Origin: Salipaludibacillus neizhouensis
Lineage (GTDB): Bacteria > Bacillota > Bacilli > Bacillales > Salisediminibacteriaceae
Length of the DNA stretch: 64,000 bases
NCBI RefSeq assembly: GCF_002886185.1
Contig: NZ_KZ614146.1
Coordinates: 1,720,930 to 1,784,929 of the forward strand
Direction of reading: 5' to 3'
Shown here piece by piece: positions 18,254-25,910 of this stretch (the first letter of the stretch is position 1; every line of letters starts with the position of its first letter). The notes beneath the pieces were generated by a model. That model saw only the letters and a program-made list of their open reading frames with translations. It had not been told where the DNA came from and searched no databases. The position numbers and the translations under genes were made by a program.

Positions 18254-18481
18254 TTGTATCACCCTTTTCACATAAATTAATATAGATAAATTAAATTATA
18301 TTATATTATTATATTTTATTTTCGATAGTACGAAGGGTGATGGTATAGGAGTGTAATTACTGAAAAATAGGTATTATATCAAGATAGATGAGCAATCATT
18401 TCACCCTTTTTATAGAGGACAAGTTTCAAGTATGTCTTTCTTTAATAATATATAAAAATAGTGAATAGGGGGGAATTGAAG

Positions 18482-19306
18482 ATGAGAACAGTGAAAAAGG
18501 CAATCATTCCAGCAGCAGGTTATGGAACGAGAAATTTACCCATTACAAAAGTAATTCCAAAAGAAATGTTCCCTGTTGCAGGCAAACCAGCCATTCAACT
18601 CATTGTTGAAGAAGCAATAGAAGCAGGAATTGAAGAAATATTAATTGTTGTATCTCGTAATAAAAGCGTGATTATAGATTACTTTGATCGATCTCTTGAA
18701 TACGAATACTTTTTAGTACGAACAAACAAACATCACTTATTGGATAAAATAAAGCAACTTAACGTTTATATTCAATATGTACGTCAACCCTTTCCGGAAG
18801 GGTTAGGCGCTGCTATTAATCTAGGAAAGCAGTTCTCAGGTAGTGAACCGTTTGCAGTTCTTCTACCAGATGATATTTATATTAGTTCCAATAAACCAGC
18901 ATTAACCGAGCTTTTAGATGTGTACCATACTTATCAAACCAATCTCATTGCTCTAGAGAATGTTAAACAAGATCAATTAAAAAACTATGGGGTAGTTAAA
19001 GCAAATAGTATTCAGAATAATACTTATGAAATTCTTGATATCGTTGAAAAGCCACAGTCATCTCCTCCCTCTAATTTAGCGGTTAGTGGTCGGTATATTT
19101 TTGAACCAACGATTTTTTCGTATTTGGAAAAAACAGCACAGGGAACTGGAGGAGAAGTTCAATTAACAGATGCAATAAAACAATTATTAACATCAGAAAA
19201 GTGCTTTGGGGTTGAAGTAGTCAGCGAAAGATTCGACATTGGTTCTGAACAGGATTACTTCAATCTAATCCAGAAAATAATGGGTCAGAAGATGACTGAG
19301 GAATAA
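18482..19306 (+). CDS. galU: UTP-glucose-1-phosphate uridylyltransferase (YtdA/GtaB family)
   Basis: A 274-residue nucleotidyltransferase making UDP-glucose from glucose 1-phosphate and UTP. The N-terminus reads IIPAAGYGTRNLPITKVIPK, the family's UTP-binding loop (usually GxGTRxLPxTK), followed by KEMFPVAGKPAIQ; later come FAVLLPDDI, ENVKQDQLKNYGVV and VEKPQSSPPSNLAVSGRYI. ATG 18482 lies eight bases after AGGGGGGA; an earlier GTG frame start is within the ribosome region. It faces away from ytcA. Together the three genes supply UDP-glucose, UDP-glucuronate and a 4-epimer for the adjacent spore glycosyltransferases, as in the B. subtilis ytdA-ytcABC operon. Confidence 0.9.
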   Translation: MRTVKKAIIPAAGYGTRNLPITKVIPKEMFPVAGKPAIQLIVEEAIEAGIEEILIVVSRNKSVIIDYFDRSLEYEYFLVRTNKHHLLDKIKQLNVYIQYVRQPFPEGLGAAINLGKQFSGSEPFAVLLPDDIYISSNKPALTELLDVYHTYQTNLIALENVKQDQLKNYGVVKANSIQNNTYEILDIVEKPQSSPPSNLAVSGRYIFEPTIFSYLEKTAQGTGGEVQLTDAIKQLLTSEKCFGVEVVSERFDIGSEQDYFNLIQKIMGQKMTEE

Positions 19307-19361
19307 GGGGATAGTAGATTTCAATAAGTTAAATTTATTTTTATTATTCGAGAACTTAAAT

Positions 19362-19391
19362 AAGAGAGGAGATCATTTTACTTCCTCTCTT
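19362..19391. terminator. Hairpin between convergent genes
   Basis: AAGAGAGGA (19362-19370) pairs with TCCTCTCTT (19383-19391). There is no real T-tract on either side, so termination would be weak. It is the only hairpin between galU and the convergent AlkC gene. Confidence 0.4.
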
Positions 19392-19427
19392 CAAACGCGG
19401 TACGAGTTCTAAGGCACAATTATTGCA

Positions 19428-20501
19428 CTAATTCACTTTGAAATCACATCTTGTTTTCTCTGCACCATTTATGAGAATTGAAATGGTGTGAACACCAGGA
19501 TAATGTGTTCGCGTCGTCATATTCTGAAAAGATTGAGAACGAGTGTATGTTTTTATTTGCCCCTCTCGTAGATCTGTTTCAGAGATCTTGAAAATCTTCC
19601 TTGTTCGCTTCTCACTCTTTTTAACAAAATCAATGGCGTATTCAATTCTTACTTTGGTTATGCCTTTAGCAATAATTTGAAAAGAATATGTAAGAGCTTC
19701 TCCAATAGCTACGTTCGTGTCCTCTAGCTTAAGATTTCTAACTTGCGTCAATTCGTTGGCTTCATAGCCAAACAAAGCAAGTGCTTCTTTGTTAGCTTGT
19801 TTTAATAACGTTCGGGAAGCATGTCGCAAAATCCAATCTGTTCTTTCATCTTTTCCAAACTCATTTCGAACCATGTTAATAACAACTTCAGGATGTGCCT
19901 TAGTAATGTCGTTTAAATTATTCGCAACGCTTTTTCTAACGTATAAAGATTCGTCGCGGATTAAATTCATTAAAAGTGGAATTAGCGGCATCGGATTCTT
20001 TTTAAACGATGGGAGGGATTGCCCCCAAGGAAGCCTCGGTCTGCACCCTTCGCTAGCTAATCTTCGAACGTGTTCGTTCTTATCGTTTGACCATTGGAAC
20101 ATTTTCTTTAACATTTTATCCTCATCTGCCATTAGAAAAGCTCGGATCGCAAATTCCGATGTAGAGAACTTCGTGAAATGTTCAAGGGCATGCATGGAGG
20201 CATTCCAGTTTTTCACCCCAAATTGCTCCACATAATCAGGGAAGATAATGCCGGATAGCCCTTGAAATTCCGTTGCAACTTCTTTCAATATTGGAAGTGT
20301 TTCTTCGTATTCTTCAGGGAGTGTCTCATACATAGCTGTAGACAATCTACGCACTCGTTGTTTAAATTCTAAGTCATCCCAGTCATCACGATACACTGCC
20401 GCATAAAAGTTCTCAGAGTTGAAAGAACTGGCCGAATTGTGTAAAGCATCTGCTAGTCGTTCGATAAATTCCTCACTATAAATCTCTTTTACTTTTGCCA
20501 A
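19428..20501 (-). CDS. DNA alkylation repair protein, AlkC type
   Basis: A 357-residue HEAT-like-repeat DNA glycosylase expected to excise alkylated bases such as 3-methyladenine without base flipping. The diagnostic AlkC segment is HVRRLASEGCRPRLPWGQS near residue 144, preceded by MFQWSNDKNE. After about residue 255 the protein continues into a beta-rich domain (IGEALTYSFQIIAKGITKVRIEYAID to the end), matching the C-terminal immunoglobulin-like domain of one AlkC subgroup. I choose TTG 20501, eight bases after AAAGGAG; the GTG at 20510 overlaps that site. It is followed by no partner; the epimerase gene upstream is on the same strand, 40 bases away. Confidence 0.85.
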   Translation of the reverse strand: MAKVKEIYSEEFIERLADALHNSASSFNSENFYAAVYRDDWDDLEFKQRVRRLSTAMYETLPEEYEETLPILKEVATEFQGLSGIIFPDYVEQFGVKNWNASMHALEHFTKFSTSEFAIRAFLMADEDKMLKKMFQWSNDKNEHVRRLASEGCRPRLPWGQSLPSFKKNPMPLIPLLMNLIRDESLYVRKSVANNLNDITKAHPEVVINMVRNEFGKDERTDWILRHASRTLLKQANKEALALFGYEANELTQVRNLKLEDTNVAIGEALTYSFQIIAKGITKVRIEYAIDFVKKSEKRTRKIFKISETDLREGQIKTYTRSQSFQNMTTRTHYPGVHTISILINGAEKTRCDFKVN

Positions 20502-20540
20502 GCTAAACACTCCTTTCTTAGGTATACAAGCAGAAAATTT

Positions 20541-20969
20541 TTATTTCTTTTTTTCAATCTCTGGATAATCGCAATATTCAATAATGGTACCTTCTGTATC
20601 AGCAGGATTCAAATAGATTAATCTTCTACCGTGCTTATTTATTCTTCTTGTATCTTCCATTACCCGTATCCCTTTTATGTCCAGTTCTTTAATTGCTTGC
20701 TCTAGATTCTCGACTTGATAAGCGACATGATGTACGCCTTTTCCCTTTTGTTTAATAAAACGTGCAATCGGGGAGGTAGTGTTATTTGTAGGGGCCAACA
20801 GTTCGATACGACTATGATTTATTTCTAAAATTGCAATGTCACTTTCAACGCCCTTTGCCTCGCTCTTGTAACGATCGATTAATTTCGCATTTAACACTTC
20901 TATATAAAAGGTCATGCTATATTCAAGGTTACGGACTGCAATGCCGATATGATCAAGTTTTTTATCCAT
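20541..20969 (-). CDS. mce: Methylmalonyl-CoA epimerase
   Basis: A 142-residue vicinal-oxygen-chelate protein that interconverts R- and S-methylmalonyl-CoA in propionate and branched-chain degradation. Metal ligands are visible in KLDHIGIAVRN (His), KGVHHVAYQV (His) and GTIIEYCDYP (Glu), the set expected for the enzyme. Length is typical (about 140). ATG 20969 follows GGAG. No methylmalonyl-CoA mutase genes (mutA/mutB) are adjacent in the window. VOC proteins can be misassigned between lactoylglutathione lyase and epimerase; RRINKHGRRLIYLNPADTEG favours the epimerase. Confidence 0.87.
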   Translation of the reverse strand: MDKKLDHIGIAVRNLEYSMTFYIEVLNAKLIDRYKSEAKGVESDIAILEINHSRIELLAPTNNTTSPIARFIKQKGKGVHHVAYQVENLEQAIKELDIKGIRVMEDTRRINKHGRRLIYLNPADTEGTIIEYCDYPEIEKKK

Positions 20970-21082
20970 CTATGGTAATCTCCTTCATGAAAGAATAATT
21001 GCTTCATTTTATCACAGACAAACCGATCATGTCGTTTTTAACCATTTTCAGGATTATATAGAGGGTTTTTAGGTAACCGTGA

Positions 21083-21330
21083 ACTGCCCCTACTTAATTC
21101 TTCAGAATTTGAAGTGGGGGCTTCTCGGATAATAGTCGCTTTTACTAGCCAACTAAATCAGTCGAGCTAACTCCGCTGTACCAGCGGTTCAAATAACTAA
21201 TTATATTTATTTAGGCTACTTTCGTTTGGGAGAGGAGTCTTATTCCTTCCTTTTTTATATTTTTTGCAGCGTTATCGTCCCGGTCTGATATGTGACCGCA
21301 AGTACAAGAGTATGTTCTTTCAGAAAGAGA
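21083..21330 (-). ncRNA. Probable TnpB omega-RNA (reRNA) and IS right end
   Basis: TnpB nucleases use an RNA made from the 3' end of tnpB and the right end of the element. Downstream of the tnpB stop this segment, on the minus strand, ends with GAAGCCCCCACTTCAA, a hairpin, then AAGTAGGGGCAGTTCAC. This is the familiar right-end structure of IS605-group elements in Firmicutes. The guide would be the flanking sequence beginning GGTTACC below position 21080. The upstream limit inside tnpB is an estimate. Confidence 0.6.
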
Positions 21331-22069
21331 TAGCTTTTCCTTCACTTCTCCGCAGTTCGAGCACTTCTTTGAAGAAGGAAACCATTTGTCGATTTTGACA
21401 AAGAATTTTCCTTGGTCTTCGAACTTGTATTTTAGAAATGTCTTGAACATGCCCCAACCGTTGTCGGATACACTTTTGACAAAGTTAAGAGCTCTGGACA
21501 TGCCTTTCATTTCAAGGTCCTCGATAGCAATAGCATCATAATCATAATTAACAGCTAACGTGTAGCTCTTTTTGTGTAAAAAATCACGACGTTGATTTGC
21601 CGTTTTTTCCAGTAGCTTTGCTACTTTTCGTTTCTGCTTATACCATCGGTTAGAACCTTTTTTACGACGCGATAAAACACGTTGCTCTTTGGCTAATTTT
21701 TCGAGGGATTGTCGGTAAAAACGAGGGTAATTGGCTTTTTCACCATCGCTTGTTACGTACAAATCGCTAATGAAAAAATCTAATCCAACAACGTTTTTAG
21801 GTTCTACACGATTAGTTTCAATCTCATATTCTGTAAGAATAGATACATAGACTTTTCCAGAACCAGTCATCGAAATGGTTACAGACTTTAATCGATGGGT
21901 TTCTGAAATCTCTCTATGGTGTTTGATTTTAACCCACTTGAGTTTAGGTAACTTGATATGACCTTCCAAAATGTCACTATTTCCGTTCACGACGTTCGTT
22001 GTGTAGCTTTGTTTGTGCTTCTTGCTTTTGAATTTTGGGAATTTCGCAAACTTTGTTGTTTTTGCTCAA
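21211..22069 (-). pseudogene. TnpB RNA-guided nuclease, central and C-terminal part
   Basis: The open frame from 22069 reads KFAKFPKFKSKKHKQSYTT and continues through a full RuvC nuclease domain: GLDFFISDLYV (Asp), AIEDLEMKGM (Glu), the zinc ribbon CSNCGEVKEKLS...CTCG, and DRDDNAAKNI (last Asp). All three catalytic acids and four zinc cysteines are present. A stop lies just before 22069, and the N-terminal helix-turn-helix is found about 430 bases away at 22498-22596. A GTG at 21990 could start a 259-residue product lacking the recognition lobe. About 60-70 residues of the original are missing at the junction. Confidence 0.85.
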
Positions 22070-22497
22070 AACCTAAAAGAAGCGAAAGGCGGTGACTCCA
22101 GGAACAAAAGCGCAAGCGCCTTGAACATCGACGTAAGAGCTGGACTGAATCGAGTGAGATAAAGGAGAGTTGAAAGAGAGTTCTACTCTTTCGTTCTCGA
22201 CTTATCGTAGACGAGGTGAGGGAAGCTACTCTAGTCGATAGGCGCTGGAGCTAAACGCCAACTTCCGTTTAAGATGTATCCACAACTCATAAATCTATAA
22301 TTTCCTATGCAGCGGAAAAGCAACAACTGCAGACCCCGCAGGGACGAGCGTTACTTCACGAATAAGCTTCGAGTTGTCTCGACGGATACCCTTCGGAGCG
22401 TTGCTAGCAGACAAGTTCTTTTTCCCGAAGGAGGCTGAAGCGTTGCCCGTGGAAAGCGTCCGCCTCAAGCGGATTCATGGGGTATCATATCCTTTAA
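22070..22497 (-). repeat. Composite intergenic repeat block inside tnpB
   Basis: On the minus strand the block holds three repeat types seen elsewhere: a GC-rich piece GGCGGACGCTTTCCACGGGC with GCCTCCTTCGGGAAAAAGA (also 30855-30925), GGAAATTATAGATTTATGAG with TTGTGGATAC (also 6649 and 25529), and CTCCAGCGCC ... CAAGGCGCTTGCGCTTTTGT (also 25690-25730). The last type looks like the widespread Bacillaceae intergenic repeat with GCGCC/GGCGC ends. No coding capacity is seen. Confidence 0.7.
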
Positions 22498-22596
22498 GTA
22501 AGTAAAACTCACACAACCAAAGGTTTTACGCAATAATTGCATCTGTTCTTTCGATGGATATAATCGACATTTGAACGCCTTGTTCTTTTTAGCCAT
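22465..22596 (-). pseudogene. TnpB N-terminal fragment
   Basis: Starting at ATG 22596, six bases after GGAGGTGG, the frame reads MAKKNKAFKCRLYPSKEQ, then LLRKTFGCVSFTY, the standard TnpB/OrfB N-terminal helix-turn-helix. Homology ends at about 22498; ten further codons come from the inserted repeat before a TGA at 22465. It belongs to the same gene as 21211-22069. Confidence 0.82.
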
Positions 22597-22751
22597 ATCA
22601 AGCCACCTCCAAACGTACGTTTGTCTATAATGATACCAAAAATCACATTATTTGTCCTTCATTTTTCCTTTTATTTTCAGAAAAAACAAAAAAAGGACCA
22701 TTCATCTCCCACCTAAAATTCTACTAAATTTTTGAGGAAGGAGAATTCTGG

Positions 22752-22915
22752 CTTAAATCTGTTAAAAGCGACATTTGCATGCAAGGATTTAACTATGAAC
22801 ACTATGATGGGCTCGGGCTTGCGGACCTGATTAAGAACAAAGAGTTGGCGCGGTCGTGTTTGGCAAAGAGCTTCTTCAGAGCTAGTTGTCTCAAAAACCT
22901 TCTGAGATAGTGCCG
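22752..22915 (+). pseudogene. Amidase N-terminal remnant
   Basis: One frame reads GFNYEHYDGLGLADLIKNKEL before losing similarity and stopping at TAG 22913-22915. That stretch is typical of the N-terminus of amidase-signature enzymes (YDGLGLAxLIKxKEVSP). Nothing of the Ser-Ser-Lys catalytic core is recognisable, and the following 190 bases to the next gene hold only short broken frames. I call it a decayed amidase fragment. The rest of the 22611-23109 interval shows no other feature. Confidence 0.45.
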
Positions 22916-23109
22916 CAGATTTGGATGTACTTCACTCAAAACCACCCAAGAAGCTAAGTTCGAAAGTATTACCCAGCAAAGCATGGATAAAGCTGGATTT
23001 AGGGTTGCCTTCACCAAGGTACTCTGGGTAAAATAGGGAAGGCTATAGATGAAAGCCTATGAAACTTTAGCTTTCATGAACCGTATGTAGAACTATAGGA
23101 GGGGATCGT

Positions 23110-23403
23110 ATGCTCAAATATCTAGGCTTTGGAGTAATACTTGCTGGTATATCTATACTTATTGGCTTGCTAGTTGGGAGTGGATGGGATGCCGTTTTTG
23201 CCATAGCATGTTTCATTTCCATTATTGGAATAGTGCTTTCAGGACTTTTTTTAGGAGCATTTATAGGTGGCGGAAGAAGTAGTGCTACCAGTGAAAGGGA
23301 ATCTAAAAAGGAGCGTCGACGAAAGACAAAAATGGGAACAGACACTATTTTGATAACAATCCCTAGTGTTATCATGGCAATTATCTTACTCTTTATCATC
23401 TAA
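23110..23403 (+). CDS. Small membrane protein, 97 aa (DUF5316-like)
   Basis: A small integral membrane protein with three predicted hydrophobic segments: about residues 3-22, 27-51 and 77-97. Between the second and third lies a charged loop (SERESKKERRRKTKMG), which would sit in the cytoplasm. The layout resembles DUF5316 proteins of Bacillus, whose function is unknown, but I am not certain of the family. ATG 23110 follows GGAGGGG by five bases, an excellent ribosome site. It is a single gene with its own terminator. Confidence 0.7.
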   Translation: MLKYLGFGVILAGISILIGLLVGSGWDAVFAIACFISIIGIVLSGLFLGAFIGGGRSSATSERESKKERRRKTKMGTDTILITIPSVIMAIILLFII

Positions 23404-23440
23404 GTCCATTTGTCTATAACAGATCTAAATATATAATTTA

Positions 23441-23476
23441 GAACGATGCCTTATCAAATGGGACATCGTTCTTTTC
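23441..23476 (+). terminator. Intrinsic terminator
   Basis: GAACGATGCC (23441-23450) pairs with GGACATCGTTC (23461-23471), followed by TTTTC. Between here and the ABC exporter gene at 23740 no other feature is seen. Confidence 0.72.
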
Positions 23477-23739
23477 ACTTTATATTCCCCCGATACTATG
23501 AAGACATTTAGGAAGAGCTAGCAGTCCCTTCACAGGAAGTTCTTGCCTAATCATAAACCTTTATCTATAATCCTAGTATATGTGTAAAATTACAAGCTTT
23601 GTTAAGTAATAGTGTTGGTTAAAATAGAACATTCTTAGCTGTAAAAAATATAGCAATGGAGAACAGCTTACTCTACCTAGAATGCAGATAAACTACAATA
23701 ACAACCTATTTCAGTAATAAAGCCAAAGGAGGACCATGC

Positions 23740-25458
23740 GTGATCAAGCGTTTTTTGTCATATTACATCCCTCATAAGAAATTATTCGCAGCTGACTTTG
23801 GTAGTGCTATCATTGTTGCAATTCTTGAACTAGCATTCCCCCTCGCTGTCCAGTGGTTCGTCGATTCATTACTCCTCTCAGGAGATTGGTCAACGATCAT
23901 GTGGGTTAGCATAGGTTTGTTTTTAGTCTATGGGGTTAGTACTCTACTACAGTATGTTGTCAACTACTGGGGACATAAACTAGGAATCAATATTGAAACT
24001 GATATGCGTGAAGAATTATTTGAACATACACAAAAACAATCATTTCGCTATTTTGATAATACTAAGACTGGACATATAATGAGTCGATTTACAAATGACC
24101 TTTTTGATATCGGCGAGCTCGCCCATCATGGTCCAGAAGATGTTTTTATTGCCATTATGACTTTTATGGGTGCATTTTGGATAATGATGACGATTAATTT
24201 ACAACTTGCCTTAGTAATATTACTCGTAGTACCAGTTCTAATCGGATTAATCGTATTTTGTAATTTACGAATGAACAAAGCTTGGAAGCAGATGTTTCGT
24301 GACATTGCTGACGTGAATGCGAGAGTAGAAGATAGTGTTTCTGGAGTGCGTGTCGTCCAGTCCTTTACAAATGAACGATTTGAAATATCACGCTTCAATC
24401 GCCAAAACAATAAATTCAAGAACGCAAAAATAAAGTCATATAAAGTAATGGCATTTAGTGTATCAGGAATTTATATGATGACTCGCTTTATTACATTAAT
24501 AGTACTCGTTTTCGGTGCTTGGCTCAGTATATCTGGTCAATTATCCTACGGGGAACTCGTTGCGTTCATTCTTTATGTCAATGTTTTGTTTAAGCCAATT
24601 GATAAAATAAGTGCGCTTATGGAATTATATCCAAAAGGGATGGCTGGCTTTAAACGTTTCACAGATATGATTGACACCGAGCCAGAGGTGAAAAATGCCG
24701 AAGATGCCATTCAAGTTCATCATCTAAAAGGTGATATATCACTTGATAATGTTGGCTTTAGCTATGAAGGCAATAAACAAGTGCTAGAAGGAATTAATCT
24801 GCAAATAAATGCCGGAGAAACAATTGCATTTGTAGGACCTTCTGGTGCTGGGAAAACAACGATTTGTTCCTTAATTCCCAGGTTTTATGATGTGAATGAA
24901 GGGGCAATTTCTATTGACGGATTAGATATTCGAAGCATGACGAAAGATTCTTTACGCAGCAAAATTGGGATAGTCCAACAAGATGTATTTTTATTTACTG
25001 GAACGTTACGGGAAAATATTGCTTACGGAATGTTAGATGCAACCAATGAACAAATTGAAAATGTCGCTCGTCAAGCAAAGTTAGATACATTTATCGAATC
25101 TCTTCCTTATGGATATGAAACCCAGATAGGAGAAAGGGGTCTGAAATTATCTGGCGGTCAAAAACAACGGATTGCCATAGCTAGAATGTTTTTGAAAAAT
25201 CCACCTATTCTAATTTTGGATGAAGCAACTTCGGCACTTGATACAGAAACGGAAATGGTCATCCAAGAAGCTTTATCAGTGCTTGCACAGGATCGAACCA
25301 CATTAATTATTGCCCACCGATTAGCGACAATACGGAATGCAGACCGAATTGTCGTCGTCACAGAGGAAGGTATTGCCGAAGAAGGAGCTCACGAAGAACT
25401 GATTGAGCAAAATGGTATTTTCGCAAACTTACACAGAGTTCAATATGCGCGACGTTAG
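23740..25458 (+). CDS. ABC transporter, half-size type IV exporter (YgaD-like)
   Basis: A 572-residue fused membrane/ATPase protein that should work as a homodimer exporting lipids or drugs from the membrane. Six hydrophobic segments occupy residues 1-300; the ATPase domain has Walker A GPSGAGKTT near 366, the Q-loop IVQQDVFLF, signature LSGGQKQRIAIA, Walker B ILILDEATSALD and the switch IIAHRLATI. Length and order match B. subtilis YgaD and MsbA-like exporters. GTG 23740 follows AAAGGAGGA by six bases; an overlapping ATG four bases earlier is out of frame. It stands alone, so no second half-transporter is present. Substrate unknown. Confidence 0.9.
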   Translation: MIKRFLSYYIPHKKLFAADFGSAIIVAILELAFPLAVQWFVDSLLLSGDWSTIMWVSIGLFLVYGVSTLLQYVVNYWGHKLGINIETDMREELFEHTQKQSFRYFDNTKTGHIMSRFTNDLFDIGELAHHGPEDVFIAIMTFMGAFWIMMTINLQLALVILLVVPVLIGLIVFCNLRMNKAWKQMFRDIADVNARVEDSVSGVRVVQSFTNERFEISRFNRQNNKFKNAKIKSYKVMAFSVSGIYMMTRFITLIVLVFGAWLSISGQLSYGELVAFILYVNVLFKPIDKISALMELYPKGMAGFKRFTDMIDTEPEVKNAEDAIQVHHLKGDISLDNVGFSYEGNKQVLEGINLQINAGETIAFVGPSGAGKTTICSLIPRFYDVNEGAISIDGLDIRSMTKDSLRSKIGIVQQDVFLFTGTLRENIAYGMLDATNEQIENVARQAKLDTFIESLPYGYETQIGERGLKLSGGQKQRIAIARMFLKNPPILILDEATSALDTETEMVIQEALSVLAQDRTTLIIAHRLATIRNADRIVVVTEEGIAEEGAHEELIEQNGIFANLHRVQYARR

Positions 25459-25480
25459 GAACTAATTCATAAAACACACA

Positions 25481-25523
25481 TAGGCTAAACTGAGAATCTT
25501 CGCTCAGTTTGGCTTATTTTTTA
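25481..25523 (+). terminator. Intrinsic terminator of the ABC exporter
   Basis: AGGCTAAACTGAG pairs with CTCAGTTTGGCTT (one G-U) around a short loop, followed by ATTTTTTAT. Confidence 0.82.
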
Positions 25524-25528
25524 TGTTA

Positions 25529-25735
25529 GGAAATGATAGATTTATAAGTTGGCAGCTACTTTCACGCCGCACGTATCAAGAGAAAACATCCTTGATACTT
25601 AAATGATGGCGGCGGAAGCAGAAGCTGAATTTAATAAAAGACGGCTATGCCGTTTTTCTTAGAAGATAAGAAAGTTTTCTTTAGAACTGTCTAGCTTCTA
25701 CGTCGGTGTTCAAGGCGCTTTCGCTTTTTTTGTTA
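25529..25735 (+). repeat. Dispersed intergenic repeat, copy A
   Basis: Begins GGAAATGATAGATTTATAAG, then TTGGCAGCTACTTTCACGCC, as in copies B and C. In place of their long hairpin it carries GTATCAAG (25573-25580) pairing with CTTGATAC (25591-25598). It ends in the mini-hairpin ACGGCTATGCCGT (25641-25653) between A- and T-tracts. A second repeat type follows at about 25688-25732: CTAGCTTCTACGTCGG...GGCGCTTTCGCTTTTTTT. The remaining bases to the aconitase gene are AT-rich with no feature apart from its ribosome site AAAGGAGGAG. Confidence 0.78.
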
Positions 25736-25910
25736 AATTTTATGGATTCTTAATAGGCTCATCTCTAACTCTAATGATTATTCAATTAATAATTTGCATT
25801 TAAATGGTAAATCCTAAGTTTTCAATGGCTAATTAAAAGGAAACATCTTAAGTGTAGGCTTGTTTAGTTGAGGGAATTATATATCAATAGTATTAAAAGG
25901 AGGAGCATGC

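Larger units (their letters stand above)
21080..22610 (-). mobile_element. IS200/IS605-family element, tnpB only, interrupted
   Basis: Remains of a tnpB-only element on the minus strand. It runs from a good ribosome site (GGAGGTGG at 22603-22610) and the N-terminal codons of TnpB, through about 430 bases of unrelated repeats, to the rest of TnpB and an IS605-type right end with a CCCCTACTT/AAGTGGGG hairpin (21087-21120). No tnpA transposase is present, so the element could only be moved in trans. Confidence 0.82.

Noticed and set aside
19789-20235. 148-codon plus-strand frame
   Set aside because: It lies antisense within the AlkC gene, whose motifs are clear.
22802-23017. Minus-strand 71-codon frame near the amidase remnant
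   Set aside because: No ribosome site and no recognisable protein; it is antisense to the amidase-like fragment.
23030-23100. Group II intron-like end before the small membrane protein (GAACCGTATGTAGAAC)
   Set aside because: No reverse transcriptase, no domain V hairpin and no intron boundary could be seen.
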